Below the pieces are notes generated by a model. It did not search any database. It had not been told where the DNA came from and worked only from the letters and a program-made list of their open reading frames with translations. From Phoronis australis (taxonomy: Eukaryota; Phoronida; Phoronidae), in contig NMRA01000215.1 in assembly GCA_002633005.1 (NCBI GenBank), forward strand, positions 136,690 to 200,689: a stretch of DNA of 64,000 bases, read 5' to 3'. Shown piece after piece: positions 27,401 to 33,298 of this stretch. Both the position numbers and the translations under genes were made by a program. The number at the start of each line of letters is the position of its first letter. Position 1 is the first letter of the stretch.

Positions 27401-28460
27401 GACTTTAGTTACCCGAAAGGCTGAGAGTATAAACATCTGATCAACTGCACCGTGAGTCTATCCAAGTTAAGCAAAGGTCCTACTTATCCACGGTTGAGTT
27501 TTATTGTTGTATTGTGTCAGTAACGAGCATCAAATCCCCTACCCGGGATGTGGCTGAGTGTTATTCTAAATCTACTGTTAAATTTATGGTGATAGTGACA
27601 GCCAGGAGAGGTGTGTTAGGTGTCAACACACACACACATGGGTTTGACATCTACCCTTCGTTAATTTATTTTCATTACAGCTAGTCTTCTGTATCTAGGA
27701 TGATGAGTGGAGGGGGCGGGGGTTGAGAGAATTGGTGATGACTGCTGTAGGGAATGGGTCATAATTTGGGGCGGAAAAACGATGATGAACAGGGTAGAGG
27801 GTAGTATTTAAGGTAGTCGGATCTGAAAGTTCGCACCACTCCATTGGTTGGCTACGGACTTGAGACTTGTTTCACTTAAGTGTGATAACTTTACAACATT
27901 TTTACTCAGAGTCTAAATATATATTTATGACAACATTTCTGCCTGGTGTTAAATCCCTGTTTTGATTCTTTGTAAAAAGTATAGTAAAGTTTTGACATAG
28001 TTGTGAAACAGATCTTAAGTTGAATTGTCTGTGGCCATTATGTTATGTCCAGACTTATAGTGTGCCGTGGGGTTAGTCACCAGTGGTATCATCTATTAAA
28101 ATTTATACTCTGTGGTTTGGTTTATAGTACATACCAAAAGTTCATTATCACGGTGATTTTAACATGTGGCCGAGAATGAAGGTAATTAACAGGAATGTTA
28201 TTAAGGTGGCTAAGCCATTCTGTATTTATAATTTTGCCCCTGTAATAATTAGTACCAGTCAGTTTTGCTGTTCACTGACTTAGCCGGTATGAAGGGAAAC
28301 GGTATTTTGTCCGATTACTTATGTCTTGTACTGTATAATCAAATGGTTATTCATGTTTTGTTCACAGCCTGCTCCGCCATTGCCTGTTGCCCAAGCGTCT
28401 GAAGAAGGACCACCGCCACCGCCGCCGAGGAAAACAAGTCGTCCGAGCATGGCCATCTAA
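291..28460 (+). CDS. DOCK1: DOCK-A family Rac guanine-nucleotide exchange factor (DOCK1/2/5-like), 3' part of gene
   Basis: Twenty-nine core exons join with matching phases into one frame of about 1137 residues plus stop: 291-419, 1719-1827, 2688-2758, 3721-3827, 4450-4577, 5237-5332, 6461-6654, 7578-7751, 8753-8883, 9325-9428, 10390-10475, 11438-11594, 12762-12893, 13534-13653, 14102-14191, 14443-14547, 15224-15310, 15851-15905, 16377-16458, 16783-16855, 17847-17933, 18420-18593, 19653-19742, 20939-21070, 21783-21883, 25431-25662, 26216-26327, 27136-27299, 28368-28460. The product resembles the C-terminal 60% of vertebrate DOCK1/DOCK5: helical region, DHR2 catalytic domain, then a Ser/Pro-rich tail. 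The SH3 and DHR1 regions must lie upstream of the window. In the known family DHR2 loads GTP on Rac, ELMO is the partner and Crk binds the proline tail, at the plasma membrane. Assignment to the DOCK-A class is firm; DOCK1 versus DOCK2/5 is not, since an invertebrate may have one pre-duplication gene. Confidence 0.93.
1092..1163. repeat. Palindromic repeat family, copy A (degenerate)
   Basis: A core of ttttgagaaccag and ctggttctt surrounds a loop containing gcctgttattcag. It shares both arms and loop with the copies at 3937-4069 and 19449-19557, but the outer arms are mostly lost. Confidence 0.65.
1719..1827 (+). CDS. DOCK1: DOCK exon 2 of window
   Basis: Acceptor tattgcag ends at 1718; donor gtgggt begins at 1828. 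It encodes [19 protein letters not shown], which parallels the LYENKG... segment of DOCK1. It starts at phase 2 and ends in phase 0. Confidence 0.88.
2688..2758 (+). CDS. DOCK1: DOCK exon 3 of window
   Basis: Acceptor attccag ends at 2687; donor gtaatt begins at 2759. It encodes [20 protein letters not shown], nearly the same as the GAALKYLP...VFDPKEL block of DOCK1. It ends with two bases of a Ser codon. Confidence 0.9.
3168..3600 (+). repeat. Dispersed ~450-bp intronic repeat, copy 1
   Basis: It contains the shared blocks aaaatgtccaaatttggcga, 'cagtgttctctaaatgctg', a tccacttttgca block, then an 'acatgatcacgtgaccca' block and a terminal 'ttctacaagctttctac'. The same order of blocks is seen at 4687-5120, 5872-6330 and, reversed, at 50170-50605 and 53497-53850. 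Confidence 0.65.
3721..3827 (+). CDS. DOCK1: DOCK exon 4 of window
   Basis: Acceptor cccatttcag ends at 3720; donor gtatga begins at 3828. It encodes [20 protein letters not shown] and ends one base into the next codon. The frame stays open past the donor, but the sequence after it has no family similarity. Confidence 0.88.
3937..4069. repeat. Palindromic repeat family, copy B (longest)
   Basis: Near-perfect inverted repeat of ~50-bp arms: agtatacttg, cggatataacgtgccc and cttgagaaccagtt on the left, and their reverse complements on the right. The ~22-base centre contains gatgcctgttattcagtgg. No protein-coding potential. Confidence 0.8.
4450..4577 (+). CDS. DOCK1: DOCK exon 5 of window
   Basis: Acceptor ttctttcag ends at 4449; donor gtcagt begins at 4578. 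It encodes [20 protein letters not shown], matching the CREILLPMM block of DOCK1. The last ~36 bases plus the donor recur 94 bp downstream (4636-4680). Confidence 0.88.
4636..4680 (+). pseudogene. Duplicated tail and donor of DOCK exon 5
   Basis: Forty-five bases match 4542-4586 with two differences, covering the final ~36 coding bases of exon 5, its gtcagt donor and the next bases. The copy is 94 bp downstream and inside the intron. It has no own acceptor, so it is probably a relic or a decoy donor. Confidence 0.8.
4687..5120 (+). repeat. Dispersed ~450-bp intronic repeat, copy 2
   Basis: Begins aaggttatgcaggaccc, then atgtccaaatttggcaaa and ttcagtgttctccaaaatgc. It later has acatggtcatgtgacccat and attctacaggctttcta. 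This is the best preserved copy of the family. Confidence 0.7.
5237..5332 (+). CDS. DOCK1: DOCK exon 6 of window
   Basis: Acceptor atttttag ends at 5236; donor gtaagt begins at 5333. Thirty-two codons, phase 0 at both ends, including [19 protein letters not shown], which parallels LLRTVNRTVISMGRDSELI of DOCK1. Confidence 0.9.
5872..6340 (+). repeat. Dispersed ~450-bp intronic repeat, copy 3, with embedded minisatellite
   Basis: Begins aaggttatgtaggacc, skips part of the family, then has tgttccacttttgcatt and aggatcacgcgacccagtta. Its terminal block has expanded into the 20-bp tandem array described next. Confidence 0.65.
6173..6312 (+). repeat. 20-bp minisatellite, 7 copies
   Basis: Seven exact-length 20-bp units (gcatacacgctaggcttcct with single-base variants) fill 140 bp. 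The last unit runs into cctactttcagaaaat, the normal terminal block of the dispersed repeat, so the array probably grew from that block. Confidence 0.95.
6461..6654 (+). CDS. DOCK1: DOCK exon 7 of window
   Basis: Acceptor ttgtctccag ends at 6460; donor gtgagt begins at 6655. It encodes [20 protein letters not shown] and [15 protein letters not shown], matching the ...GKNVYPFDW... landmark of DOCK1. Confidence 0.93.
7578..7751 (+). CDS. DOCK1: DOCK exon 8 of window
   Basis: Acceptor catctttcag ends at 7577; donor gtaaac begins at 7752. It encodes [20 protein letters not shown] and [13 protein letters not shown], close to the QLWNNYFHLAVAFLTQ block of DOCK1. Confidence 0.93.
8753..8883 (+). 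CDS. DOCK1: DOCK exon 9 of window
   Basis: Acceptor tctgtacag ends at 8752; donor gtaaca begins at 8884. It encodes [20 protein letters not shown] and [14 protein letters not shown], one of the most conserved blocks of DOCK1/2/5. Confidence 0.95.
9325..9428 (+). CDS. DOCK1: DOCK exon 10 of window
   Basis: Acceptor tcacacctag ends at 9324; donor gtgagt begins at 9429. It encodes [20 protein letters not shown], essentially identical over the first 18 residues to DOCK1. Confidence 0.95.
9540..9722 (-). repeat. tRNA-derived SINE, minus strand
   Basis: On the reverse strand an A box (gtggctcagtg) is followed about 30 bases later by a B box (gggttcatgccc). Then comes a tRNA-unrelated body containing tgtgcccttgagtaaggca, the kind of body segment seen in tRNA SINEs of fish and other deuterostomes. 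It lies in the intron after DOCK exon 10. Confidence 0.7.
10390..10475 (+). CDS. DOCK1: DOCK exon 11 of window
   Basis: Acceptor ttccctatag ends at 10389; donor gtgagt begins at 10476. It encodes [20 protein letters not shown], matching the ENEIITKLD...EGGRGDEQYK segment of DOCK1. Confidence 0.93.
10748..10996. mobile_element. MITE with gggccc...catgaaaactgactt terminal inverted repeats
   Basis: The left end gggcccattccatgaaaac is the inverse of the right end gtttcatggaacggaccc, with arms of ~25-30 bp. The interior is AT-rich and full of aagactta-type blocks with no ORF. It splits a repeat (10638-11110) whose unsplit relative is at 54451-54660, which supports insertion. No clear target-site duplication. 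Confidence 0.75.
11438..11594 (+). CDS. DOCK1: DOCK exon 12 of window (start of DHR2)
   Basis: Acceptor tttgtacag ends at 11437; donor gtgagt begins at 11595. It encodes [20 protein letters not shown], the canonical entry into the DHR2 domain. The first base completes an Ile codon with exon 11. Confidence 0.95.
12762..12893 (+). CDS. DOCK1: DOCK exon 13 of window (DHR2)
   Basis: Acceptor tctgctccag ends at 12761; donor gtgagt begins at 12894. Forty-four codons in phase 0 include [14 protein letters not shown] and [16 protein letters not shown], the DHR2 lobe A signature. Confidence 0.95.
13534..13653 (+). CDS. DOCK1: DOCK exon 14 of window (DHR2)
   Basis: Acceptor ctatttccag ends at 13533; donor gtatgg begins at 13654. 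It encodes [17 protein letters not shown], parallel to LKEQLYQEIIHYFDKGK of DOCK1. Confidence 0.93.
14102..14191 (+). CDS. DOCK1: DOCK exon 15 of window (DHR2)
   Basis: Acceptor gtttttttcag ends at 14101; donor gtacgt begins at 14192. Thirty codons include [19 protein letters not shown], the MWEEAIALGKELAEQYE helix of DOCK1. Confidence 0.93.
14443..14547 (+). CDS. DOCK1: DOCK exon 16 of window (DHR2)
   Basis: Acceptor ttgtttcag ends at 14442; donor gtaatg begins at 14548. Thirty-five codons include [20 protein letters not shown], parallel to the RPKPDYFAVGYYGQGFP block of DOCK1. Confidence 0.95.
15224..15310 (+). CDS. DOCK1: DOCK exon 17 of window (DHR2)
   Basis: Acceptor gattcacag ends at 15223; donor gtatga begins at 15311. 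Twenty-nine codons include [19 protein letters not shown], the VFIYRGKEYERREDF block of the family. Confidence 0.94.
15851..15905 (+). CDS. DOCK1: DOCK exon 18 of window (DHR2)
   Basis: Acceptor gttgtttcag ends at 15850; donor gtatcc begins at 15906. A 55-base exon encoding [14 protein letters not shown], parallel to [13 protein letters not shown] of DOCK1. Confidence 0.93.
16377..16458 (+). CDS. DOCK1: DOCK exon 19 of window (DHR2)
   Basis: Acceptor cgtttaccag ends at 16376; donor gtaagt begins at 16459. It encodes [20 protein letters not shown] then VSDQIL, the segment before the conserved NEVQRF motif. Confidence 0.9.
16783..16855 (+). CDS. DOCK1: DOCK exon 20 of window (DHR2)
   Basis: Acceptor tgtttttcag ends at 16782; donor gtaagt begins at 16856. 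It encodes [19 protein letters not shown], matching FYRVNEVQRFEYSRP of DOCK1. Exit phase 0. Confidence 0.94.
17565..17816 (+). repeat. 21-bp minisatellite, ~12 copies
   Basis: The unit is ttgccatatgggaaggtgttc; the inner copies are nearly identical and the edge copies diverged. Because 21 is a multiple of three, several frames stay open and create artificial repeat proteins on both strands. It lies in the intron just before DOCK exon 21. Confidence 0.95.
17847..17933 (+). CDS. DOCK1: DOCK exon 21 of window (DHR2)
   Basis: Acceptor gacttgcag ends at 17846; donor gtaagt begins at 17934. Twenty-nine codons encode [20 protein letters not shown], very close to NMWIERTIYTTAYKLPGILR of DOCK1. A 21-bp minisatellite ends 30 bases upstream. 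Confidence 0.95.
18420..18593 (+). CDS. DOCK1: DOCK exon 22 of window (DHR2 lobe C, nucleotide-sensor loop)
   Basis: Acceptor ttttgcgcag ends at 18419; donor gtgggt begins at 18594. Fifty-eight codons include [15 protein letters not shown] and [14 protein letters not shown]. By family knowledge the Val before the Asn-Gly-Gly corresponds to the DHR2 'nucleotide sensor' that expels Mg/GDP from Rac. The exon tail is duplicated twice in the next intron. Confidence 0.95.
18612..18783 (+). pseudogene. Two tandem relics of the DOCK exon 22 tail
   Basis: Copy 2 (18612-18677) and copy 3 (18703-18783) match the 3' end of exon 22 and its donor. Copy 2 carries a frameshift. Copy 3 stays open in the DOCK frame and ends [14 protein letters not shown] before gtgtga, versus [14 protein letters not shown] in the exon. 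Neither has an obvious pyrimidine tract upstream, so they are probably not used alone. Confidence 0.8.
19449..19557. repeat. Palindromic repeat family, copy C
   Basis: Arms of ~41 bp: the left runs ggtaatagtctgatgtaac then cattttgagaaccag, and the right is the reverse complement. The centre (ctccactacataacgggcat) is the reverse complement of the copy B centre, so this copy is in the opposite orientation. Confidence 0.8.
19653..19742 (+). CDS. DOCK1: DOCK exon 23 of window (DHR2)
   Basis: Acceptor gtatttacag ends at 19652; donor gttaga begins at 19743. The donor has weak +3/+4 bases. Thirty codons encode [17 protein letters not shown] and continue the lobe C helix. Confidence 0.88.
20939..21070 (+). 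CDS. DOCK1: DOCK exon 24 of window (end of DHR2)
   Basis: Acceptor tgcttcag ends at 20938; donor gtcagt begins at 21071. Forty-four codons encode [20 protein letters not shown] and [15 protein letters not shown]. These parallel LAEGIRIHGDKVTEALRPFH of DOCK1 and close the catalytic domain. Confidence 0.94.
21783..21883 (+). CDS. DOCK1: DOCK exon 25 of window (post-DHR2 tail)
   Basis: Acceptor cgtttcctag ends at 21782; donor gtacgt begins at 21884. It encodes a basic Pro/Thr-rich linker, [20 protein letters not shown]. Phase fits both neighbours. Tail similarity across DOCK proteins is low, so support is phase plus splice sites. Confidence 0.8.
22247..22368 (+). repeat. 35-bp tandem repeat, 3.5 copies
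   Basis: Units start at 22247, 22282, 22317 and 22352 with the pattern gaagtgtcatatttcacat then ttactgtcatgaattg. Located in the long intron between DOCK exons 25 and 26. Confidence 0.9.
22722..22757 (+). CDS. DOCK1: Candidate optional 36-nt DOCK micro-exon
   Basis: The acceptor is a cag at 22719-22721, with a pyrimidine run 25-40 bases upstream, and the donor is gtacgt at 22758. It would add exactly twelve residues ([12 protein letters not shown]) without changing frame between exons 25 and 26. The donor hexamer equals that of exon 25. It could be a cassette exon or a chance match. Confidence 0.4.
22758..25430 (+). other. Large DOCK intron segment without recognised feature
   Basis: AT-rich intronic DNA. 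I see no exon, RNA gene or well-defined mobile element here beyond short simple repeats. The reverse-strand ORF near 24971-25246 has no ATG start and no recognised motif. Confidence 0.6.
25431..25662 (+). CDS. DOCK1: DOCK exon 26 of window (Ser-rich tail)
   Basis: Acceptor gttttgtag ends at 25430; donor gtgaat begins at 25663. Seventy-seven codons are rich in Ser, Thr and Lys, including [10 protein letters not shown] and [11 protein letters not shown]. This resembles the low-complexity, phosphorylatable tail of DOCK1 (SSRPLSV...SSLSSDS). Confidence 0.85.
26216..26327 (+). CDS. DOCK1: DOCK exon 27 of window (tail)
   Basis: Acceptor cacattgcag ends at 26215; donor gtgaga begins at 26328. It encodes [20 protein letters not shown], an Arg/Pro/Ser-rich stretch. 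Confidence 0.83.
26923..27050. repeat. Short foldback repeat related to 29156-29309
   Basis: The left arm carries ggacttggaaagaactgttt and aagttggcttgtca around a centre cactacgtgt. The right arm is a looser reverse complement. The same arm words recur at 29156-29309. Confidence 0.5.
27136..27299 (+). CDS. DOCK1: DOCK exon 28 of window (tail with proline motif)
   Basis: Acceptor ttgtttag ends at 27135; donor gtatct begins at 27300. It encodes [24 protein letters not shown]1 has a very similar VPPPLPLKGSVADYGNL at the same place. PPLPDK fits the PxLPxK consensus known for Crk N-SH3 binding. Confidence 0.9.
28368..28460 (+). CDS. DOCK1: DOCK terminal coding exon
   Basis: Acceptor tgttcacag ends at 28367; the taa stop is at 28458-28460. 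It encodes [20 protein letters not shown] then [10 protein letters not shown]. The six-proline run followed by RK resembles the PPPPPPKTTRKQ end of DOCK1 and is a likely SH3 ligand. Confidence 0.9.
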   Translation, partial: PAPPLPVAQASEEGPPPPPPRKTSRPSMAI

Positions 28461-29155
28461 ATACCATTCACTCCCAGATTTTCACTGCTTGAGACACTGG
28501 TGTGTCATTGCTCTTCACTGCAGAAGTTAAGATTGTGTTAAGGCTCTTCAGTGATGGAGACTGGATTGTCATCAGTATGTTGCCATTGACCTTGTCGTGG
28601 GTAGTGTGTCAAGTCATTTGCCCGATGAATTATGGGAAATTGCTTGTTTTGCAACCAGTCAATCACGTGTCGGCGACAAGAGTTGAATGTCACGTTGGGT
28701 TTTTGGTTGTATTTTGGGCTCACCGCGGCTCAGTTTCAGTTATTCATAACATCGTCAGATGACTGTTAAGTGTTTTTGCAGGTTTGTTCATGTGCAATGA
28801 CTTGTGACATGTGTTTTACCTGGCTGATCTTAAATCACATGCAAAGTACTGATGTTAAGCGAATAGTTATGTTGACAGGAAGTACGTAGGTTGTGTGAAG
28901 CCATATCTTACACACCTTTTTGGTTTGATTGAAAATTCCAATTTATCTAGATTATATCAATACGTCACGAGTGCTGGATACGTTTTTCCATAGGTCATCA
29001 TATTGAGGAAGGACAGTTCAGGTTTTTTTAGATTTACTGAAACTATTAAAGCAGTTATGAACCTGCCTGCCATGACAAAAACTAACTCTTGATTTAGACT
29101 ATTAAAAATTATGAAATTGGTGTCAAATTTTTCCCGAGTCAAATTAGAGGTGATT

Positions 29156-29309
29156 CCAGGGCTCTGAAAGAACTACAGTTTCGTTGTTGCCTAAGATGAG
29201 GTGGCTTGTCATGGTGTCTTATTTTATGCGCATGAAATGGCATGGCGCCATGACAAGCCAACTTGTCTCGTGGATTACCAAACTGTTGGTTCTTTTGAAG
29301 TCCAGAGTT
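29156..29309. repeat. Foldback repeat of ~150 bp in the DOCK 3' UTR
   Basis: Left arm words ctctgaaagaac and gtggcttgtcatgg pair with ccatgacaagccaac and gttcttttgaagtccagag on the right, with ~60-bp imperfect arms. If transcribed it would form a long hairpin in the 3' UTR. Confidence 0.65.
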
Positions 29310-30383
29310 TGTTTCTTAACTGAGTAGGGAACACGTTTGGATCAACTTTAAAGCACTAGGGGGTCTGAATCAAAAGTTTGTTTTTAGACGGAAATTGGAT
29401 TCACAAGCACTTTAACGGATTGATGGTGCAACTACTCGCTGATGTTCTTTATCTGAGTTTGAATGATTTTTCAGTTTTCTATTGCCAGTAAATATCAGTG
29501 CTGCTTAGCTTTTAAACTCACTCTTATGTAAAGTTCAGCTACTGTTTGCTTGCTTTCTATAAATAGCCCATTGTTGTTGTTGTTCTGTAAAACTGTATTC
29601 AGATTCTAGTGTAGCACTGGGAACATCTTTGGTGTTGATTGGGTTTTAGGAGCCAACTATTTTATTGTTGAAAACAGCCTGTCTGCGTAAAGTGAAACAT
29701 GATGCAAGGAATGAAGTTTCCTCTGCATTTTTGTGTGGTGTAAGTTTTAGACAACTTAGTCAGTAACATTCCACTACTGTATATGCCCCTCTATCCGAAG
29801 TAATAATTTTCAAAAATAATTTTTGCTCAAGTGTTTCACACACGAGTCTGTGCCCCTAAGGTTCACTTAGAAAAGGTTAACTTAGAGGGTCAGGCAGCCA
29901 TTTCTTGTGTTGCTGTATGACTTTTGTTTTAAACTGGGCATAAGCACATCAACATCATGGTTTTGTAACAGTCAACTTTCATCCTTTAGTTGTTTTAAAG
30001 CTTTCTCTTTAGTTTTTTCAGGTGTTTCGCATACAGGCGCATGTGTATAATTTTGGTTAATAGGCATAACTTCATGTATAGTCAGATGAGCTAGAATACT
30101 GCCTCTGTGGCAATTACAGGGGATGAGGCCATCAGAAATTCCAGTGTTCTGAAACATACTTGTGTTCTGGCGTATCTAATTTCAAAACATGCAAGATGTG
30201 GTAGTGTTGGCTTGGCAATCTTACTTGGTCATTTCATGTATAATATAGAATGCAATATTTATATGGATGCAGAGATGCTTTTGAGTATCTGTTCATTTTT
30301 GTTGAAAAAATGAATGTCAAGTAGACAATTTCTTTTATCAATACTTTTTATGAAAACTAAAGCAATAATTGTCATTTTGCAAC

Positions 30384-30513
30384 AGTTGTGTTAATGTTAC
30401 TAAATCCTGGCCACATTGTATACTCACAGCTTTGTTAATGTTACTAAATCCTGGCCGCGCTGTATACTTACAGCTGTGTTAATGTTACTAAATCCTGGCC
30501 ATATTGTATACTT
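30384..30513 (+). repeat. 44-bp tandem repeat, ~3 copies
   Basis: Units begin at 30384, 30428 and 30472 with ttaatgttactaaatcctgg then a ttgtatact block. Identity between units is high, so the array is recent. Confidence 0.9.
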
Positions 30514-32285
30514 AGTTCATCATTCTACAAATGAGGCAAAATGTAGTTTAAACGGTGAACACTATTTTTGTGTTGTGATGTGTTATTTATTAGCTTAAGC
30601 TTGTAGTTAAGAAGATTAAAGAGTGAAATTAGTACCAACATAGCGACAAACGGTTTTTAAATTGCACGCCTCGTAAGCCTCCAAGATTTCTTCCTACCAA
30701 CCTGTAGAATGGTTGGAGAGCCAGAGTTGCACTTGTCGGGTTGAAGGGGTGCGTTTCCAAGCCCTGTATGAAAAGTTAGGGCAGAGTTTCTTTATTCCAT
30801 TGTTGGCGGAATTACTGGAAACTTAACGATGGTTGTGTCCAAGAATATGCATTTTTAGCTTGCCTCATATTCAGTAGTGTCATTCAGCTTTGTGAAAGTG
30901 TAGTCTTCCAGATATTGCAATACATATTTTGTAAACATGTGAATCACAAGAGTGGTGGGTTATGTTACATTTCACGCGGGTGAAATTACCTTATTCATGA
31001 TTCACCGTACGTAAGAAATACAAAATGACATTCACGGTGACCTGCACTGAAAAAAATTTTCACAGACATACAGGAGAGGTTCTTGTATGGCAAAATGCAG
31101 TTTCGTGGGTCACAAAAAACCTTCTGACCCCTCTCAATAAGTTAAAACATCCAAACGTATTGCTTCTTCCTTCCTTGTATCAGGAAGTTGCATTATCAGA
31201 GTTGGACGATAACGCCGAAGTTTGAAAAATTCCCTAGGGCAATTTTTTTTGCCACTTTGGCGAGACCATACACAGAATTTTTATTATGACAGAAAATTCA
31301 CCATTTCTCCTTACCTGAATGGAGACTTCGTGACAATTGTCGCTTGTGAGTAACTTGCATTATTAAATACACCCAGGCGGCCTAAAACACTGTTTTCACA
31401 ACATCTGTGACTTTCTTTCTCGGAAAACGACGAATAGTTTAAAAACCCATGGAAAATGTCATCGTAAGATAAATTAATTAAACCCTCAATTTTGCTACTA
31501 TGTTGAGACTTCCTGCATGCAGTTGCAGTACTTGCATGGCAACAAAAATCAAGGAATTTCACTATTTTTTTGCTTTGTGGAACAAGAACTCATGAAATGT
31601 ATGTTCTGGAAAATTCTCACGATGTTATGGGAACCATGCCATTGTATTCCATAATTGGTTGAAGTTGTCAACCAAAGTAGTTGTACTGGGTTCTGATGAA
31701 CTATGAATGAAGTCTGCTGTAACCAAATCCATTTGTAAATAGTACTGTGAGTCGGGATTTGCAGCTTGGAGCATTTTAAACAAGTAAACATTATAAACCA
31801 GGTTTGTTGTAACGCAGTTGCATTGAAAGAATTTGCCCACCCATTTCTGACTCTCGTGTATTATCCAATTCCAAGCACAATCAAAATTGTCTAGGCTAGT
31901 GTGCTCTAAGTCATTTCGTTCTAAACGGGCAGTCCCTGGGGTCACTTCTCTATGTAGTTCATTTTGAGGTGCCATAAATCAACCACGATTAAAGAATAGT
32001 GACTGGGTTATGAGTCGCATCTGTGGCCCACTCCCTGCATTTTTCTGTGCGTCAAATACAAGTTTTTTTTATAGCAAGTCTGATTTTGTAGATTAATTAG
32101 CTAGGATAGTGTGTTATATACATACATTAATGGGTATGCATTCTTAATTATGCAAGTTGTGTAATTGTTATTAACATTTTATATCGATTGTATTTTAAAT
32201 GTTGGTGCTACTTTGTATATGGCTTAATTCTGTGTAACTGCTGGCATTGTTATTGTGCATGGTGATTATAAATAACACTGTCATT

Positions 32286-32291
32286 AATAAA
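32286..32291 (+). terminator. Candidate polyadenylation signal of the DOCK gene
   Basis: aataaa inside cattaataaaaataac, about 3.8 kb after the stop and 0.86 kb before the PWWP2 start codon. Only the hexamer supports it. Confidence 0.4.
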
Positions 32292-33064
32292 AATAACATT
32301 ATATGAACTAGCAGGCTAGCTTGTCTATTTCAATATGAAAGAGGAGATGGTGTTTGCACACAATCAGTTACAACAACATATATCCCAGTAAGTCTCTGAT
32401 GGAGGTGTTTTTTCTCTATTGAAAAATGTTATTTTCATTTAAAAATTTCCATCCCTTTTGTTGAAAATGTTGGTTTTATATAGTTGTTTGTTTTAATGTT
32501 ACAAAAGTTTCATTTTGTTAAGGTGCGAGTTATCACTGCAAATGATGGAGGGCATTGTTTAAATCAATAAGTTCTTAATCCAAGAGTCAAGAAGTGAACT
32601 AATTCTGAGGTCTCTCAGTCAGCTTTAAAGTAATGGTGGAACCAAATCAGAACCATGGTATAGTATCCTCTCCAGAACTGACTAAGGCACTCATTCTTGA
32701 CATTTTTTTCTAAAAAAAACAAATAATTTGTGAATACAAAAGAATTGTCTTAGAAAACTATTGTCCTGGGTTAAGACATTATCCAATTCAGTTCACGTAC
32801 TCATCACCCATAATGTCTCACCATCTATTATCTACCGTGACCACCTGCTTTTTCCCCTGACCACTCCTCCGATTCGAGAGCTGTGCCCGAGTGGTTGACT
32901 CATTGTTTGTTTCTGAGGTTACATTTGACCCGGTCAGTCGGTGCTTCCTAATATTCACCCATCAGTGTCGCTATCGGACATAAACAACAATGCTATACTT
33001 TAACGACTCATACCATTTGTTTTTATACTAATATGCCGTTAATTAGGTGTGTGACAGCATCGCA

Positions 33065-33155
33065 AGGTAAAAGCAGTGGATATAAGTTGGTGATATAAGT
33101 ACGCATGCGCAATGAACATTTTGCTGCAAGGAGAAAAATGTGAACAAAGATGGCG
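33065..33155 (+). promoter_or_regulatory. Likely PWWP2 promoter / 5' UTR with NRF1-like and YY1-like motifs
   Basis: gcatgcgca at 33103-33111 matches most of the NRF1 consensus, and aagatggcg spanning the start codon (33147-33155) matches the YY1 initiator-type motif. This pairing is common at TATA-less housekeeping promoters. No CAP data are available, so the start site is inferred. Confidence 0.45.
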
Positions 33156-33298
33156 ATGACAAAGTCTCGAAATCACAGTGTACGAAAAGGAGCAGTGTGC
33201 CAAGTGCTCGTCGAGGATGTCACAAGTAATGTTCTCTTAGTAGTCTTGAAAGATGGTGCTACAATCTACCGTGGTGTTTTACTGGATCAGAGTGCTAG
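33150..33298 (+). CDS. PWWP2: PWWP2 exon 1
   Basis: Start codon ATG within aagatggcgatg; donor gtaagt begins at 33299. Forty-nine codons plus two bases. The N-terminal beta-rich block here is the second most conserved part of the family. Confidence 0.88.

Larger units (their letters stand above)
28461..33149 (+). other. Probable DOCK 3' UTR followed by intergenic DNA
   Basis: No convincing coding exon in 4.7 kb. The first clear aataaa signal is at 32286-32291, just after an AT-rich stretch, so the 3' UTR could be up to ~3.8 kb; the earlier variant attaaa occurs several times. The minus-strand ORF at 31625-31975 (116 codons) has no recognisable domain. Confidence 0.5.

Noticed and set aside
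31311-31975. Two reverse-strand ORFs (83 and 116 codons) after the DOCK gene
   Set aside because: They are in different frames with no recognised domain; length is within chance for AT-rich DNA, though a decayed element cannot be excluded.
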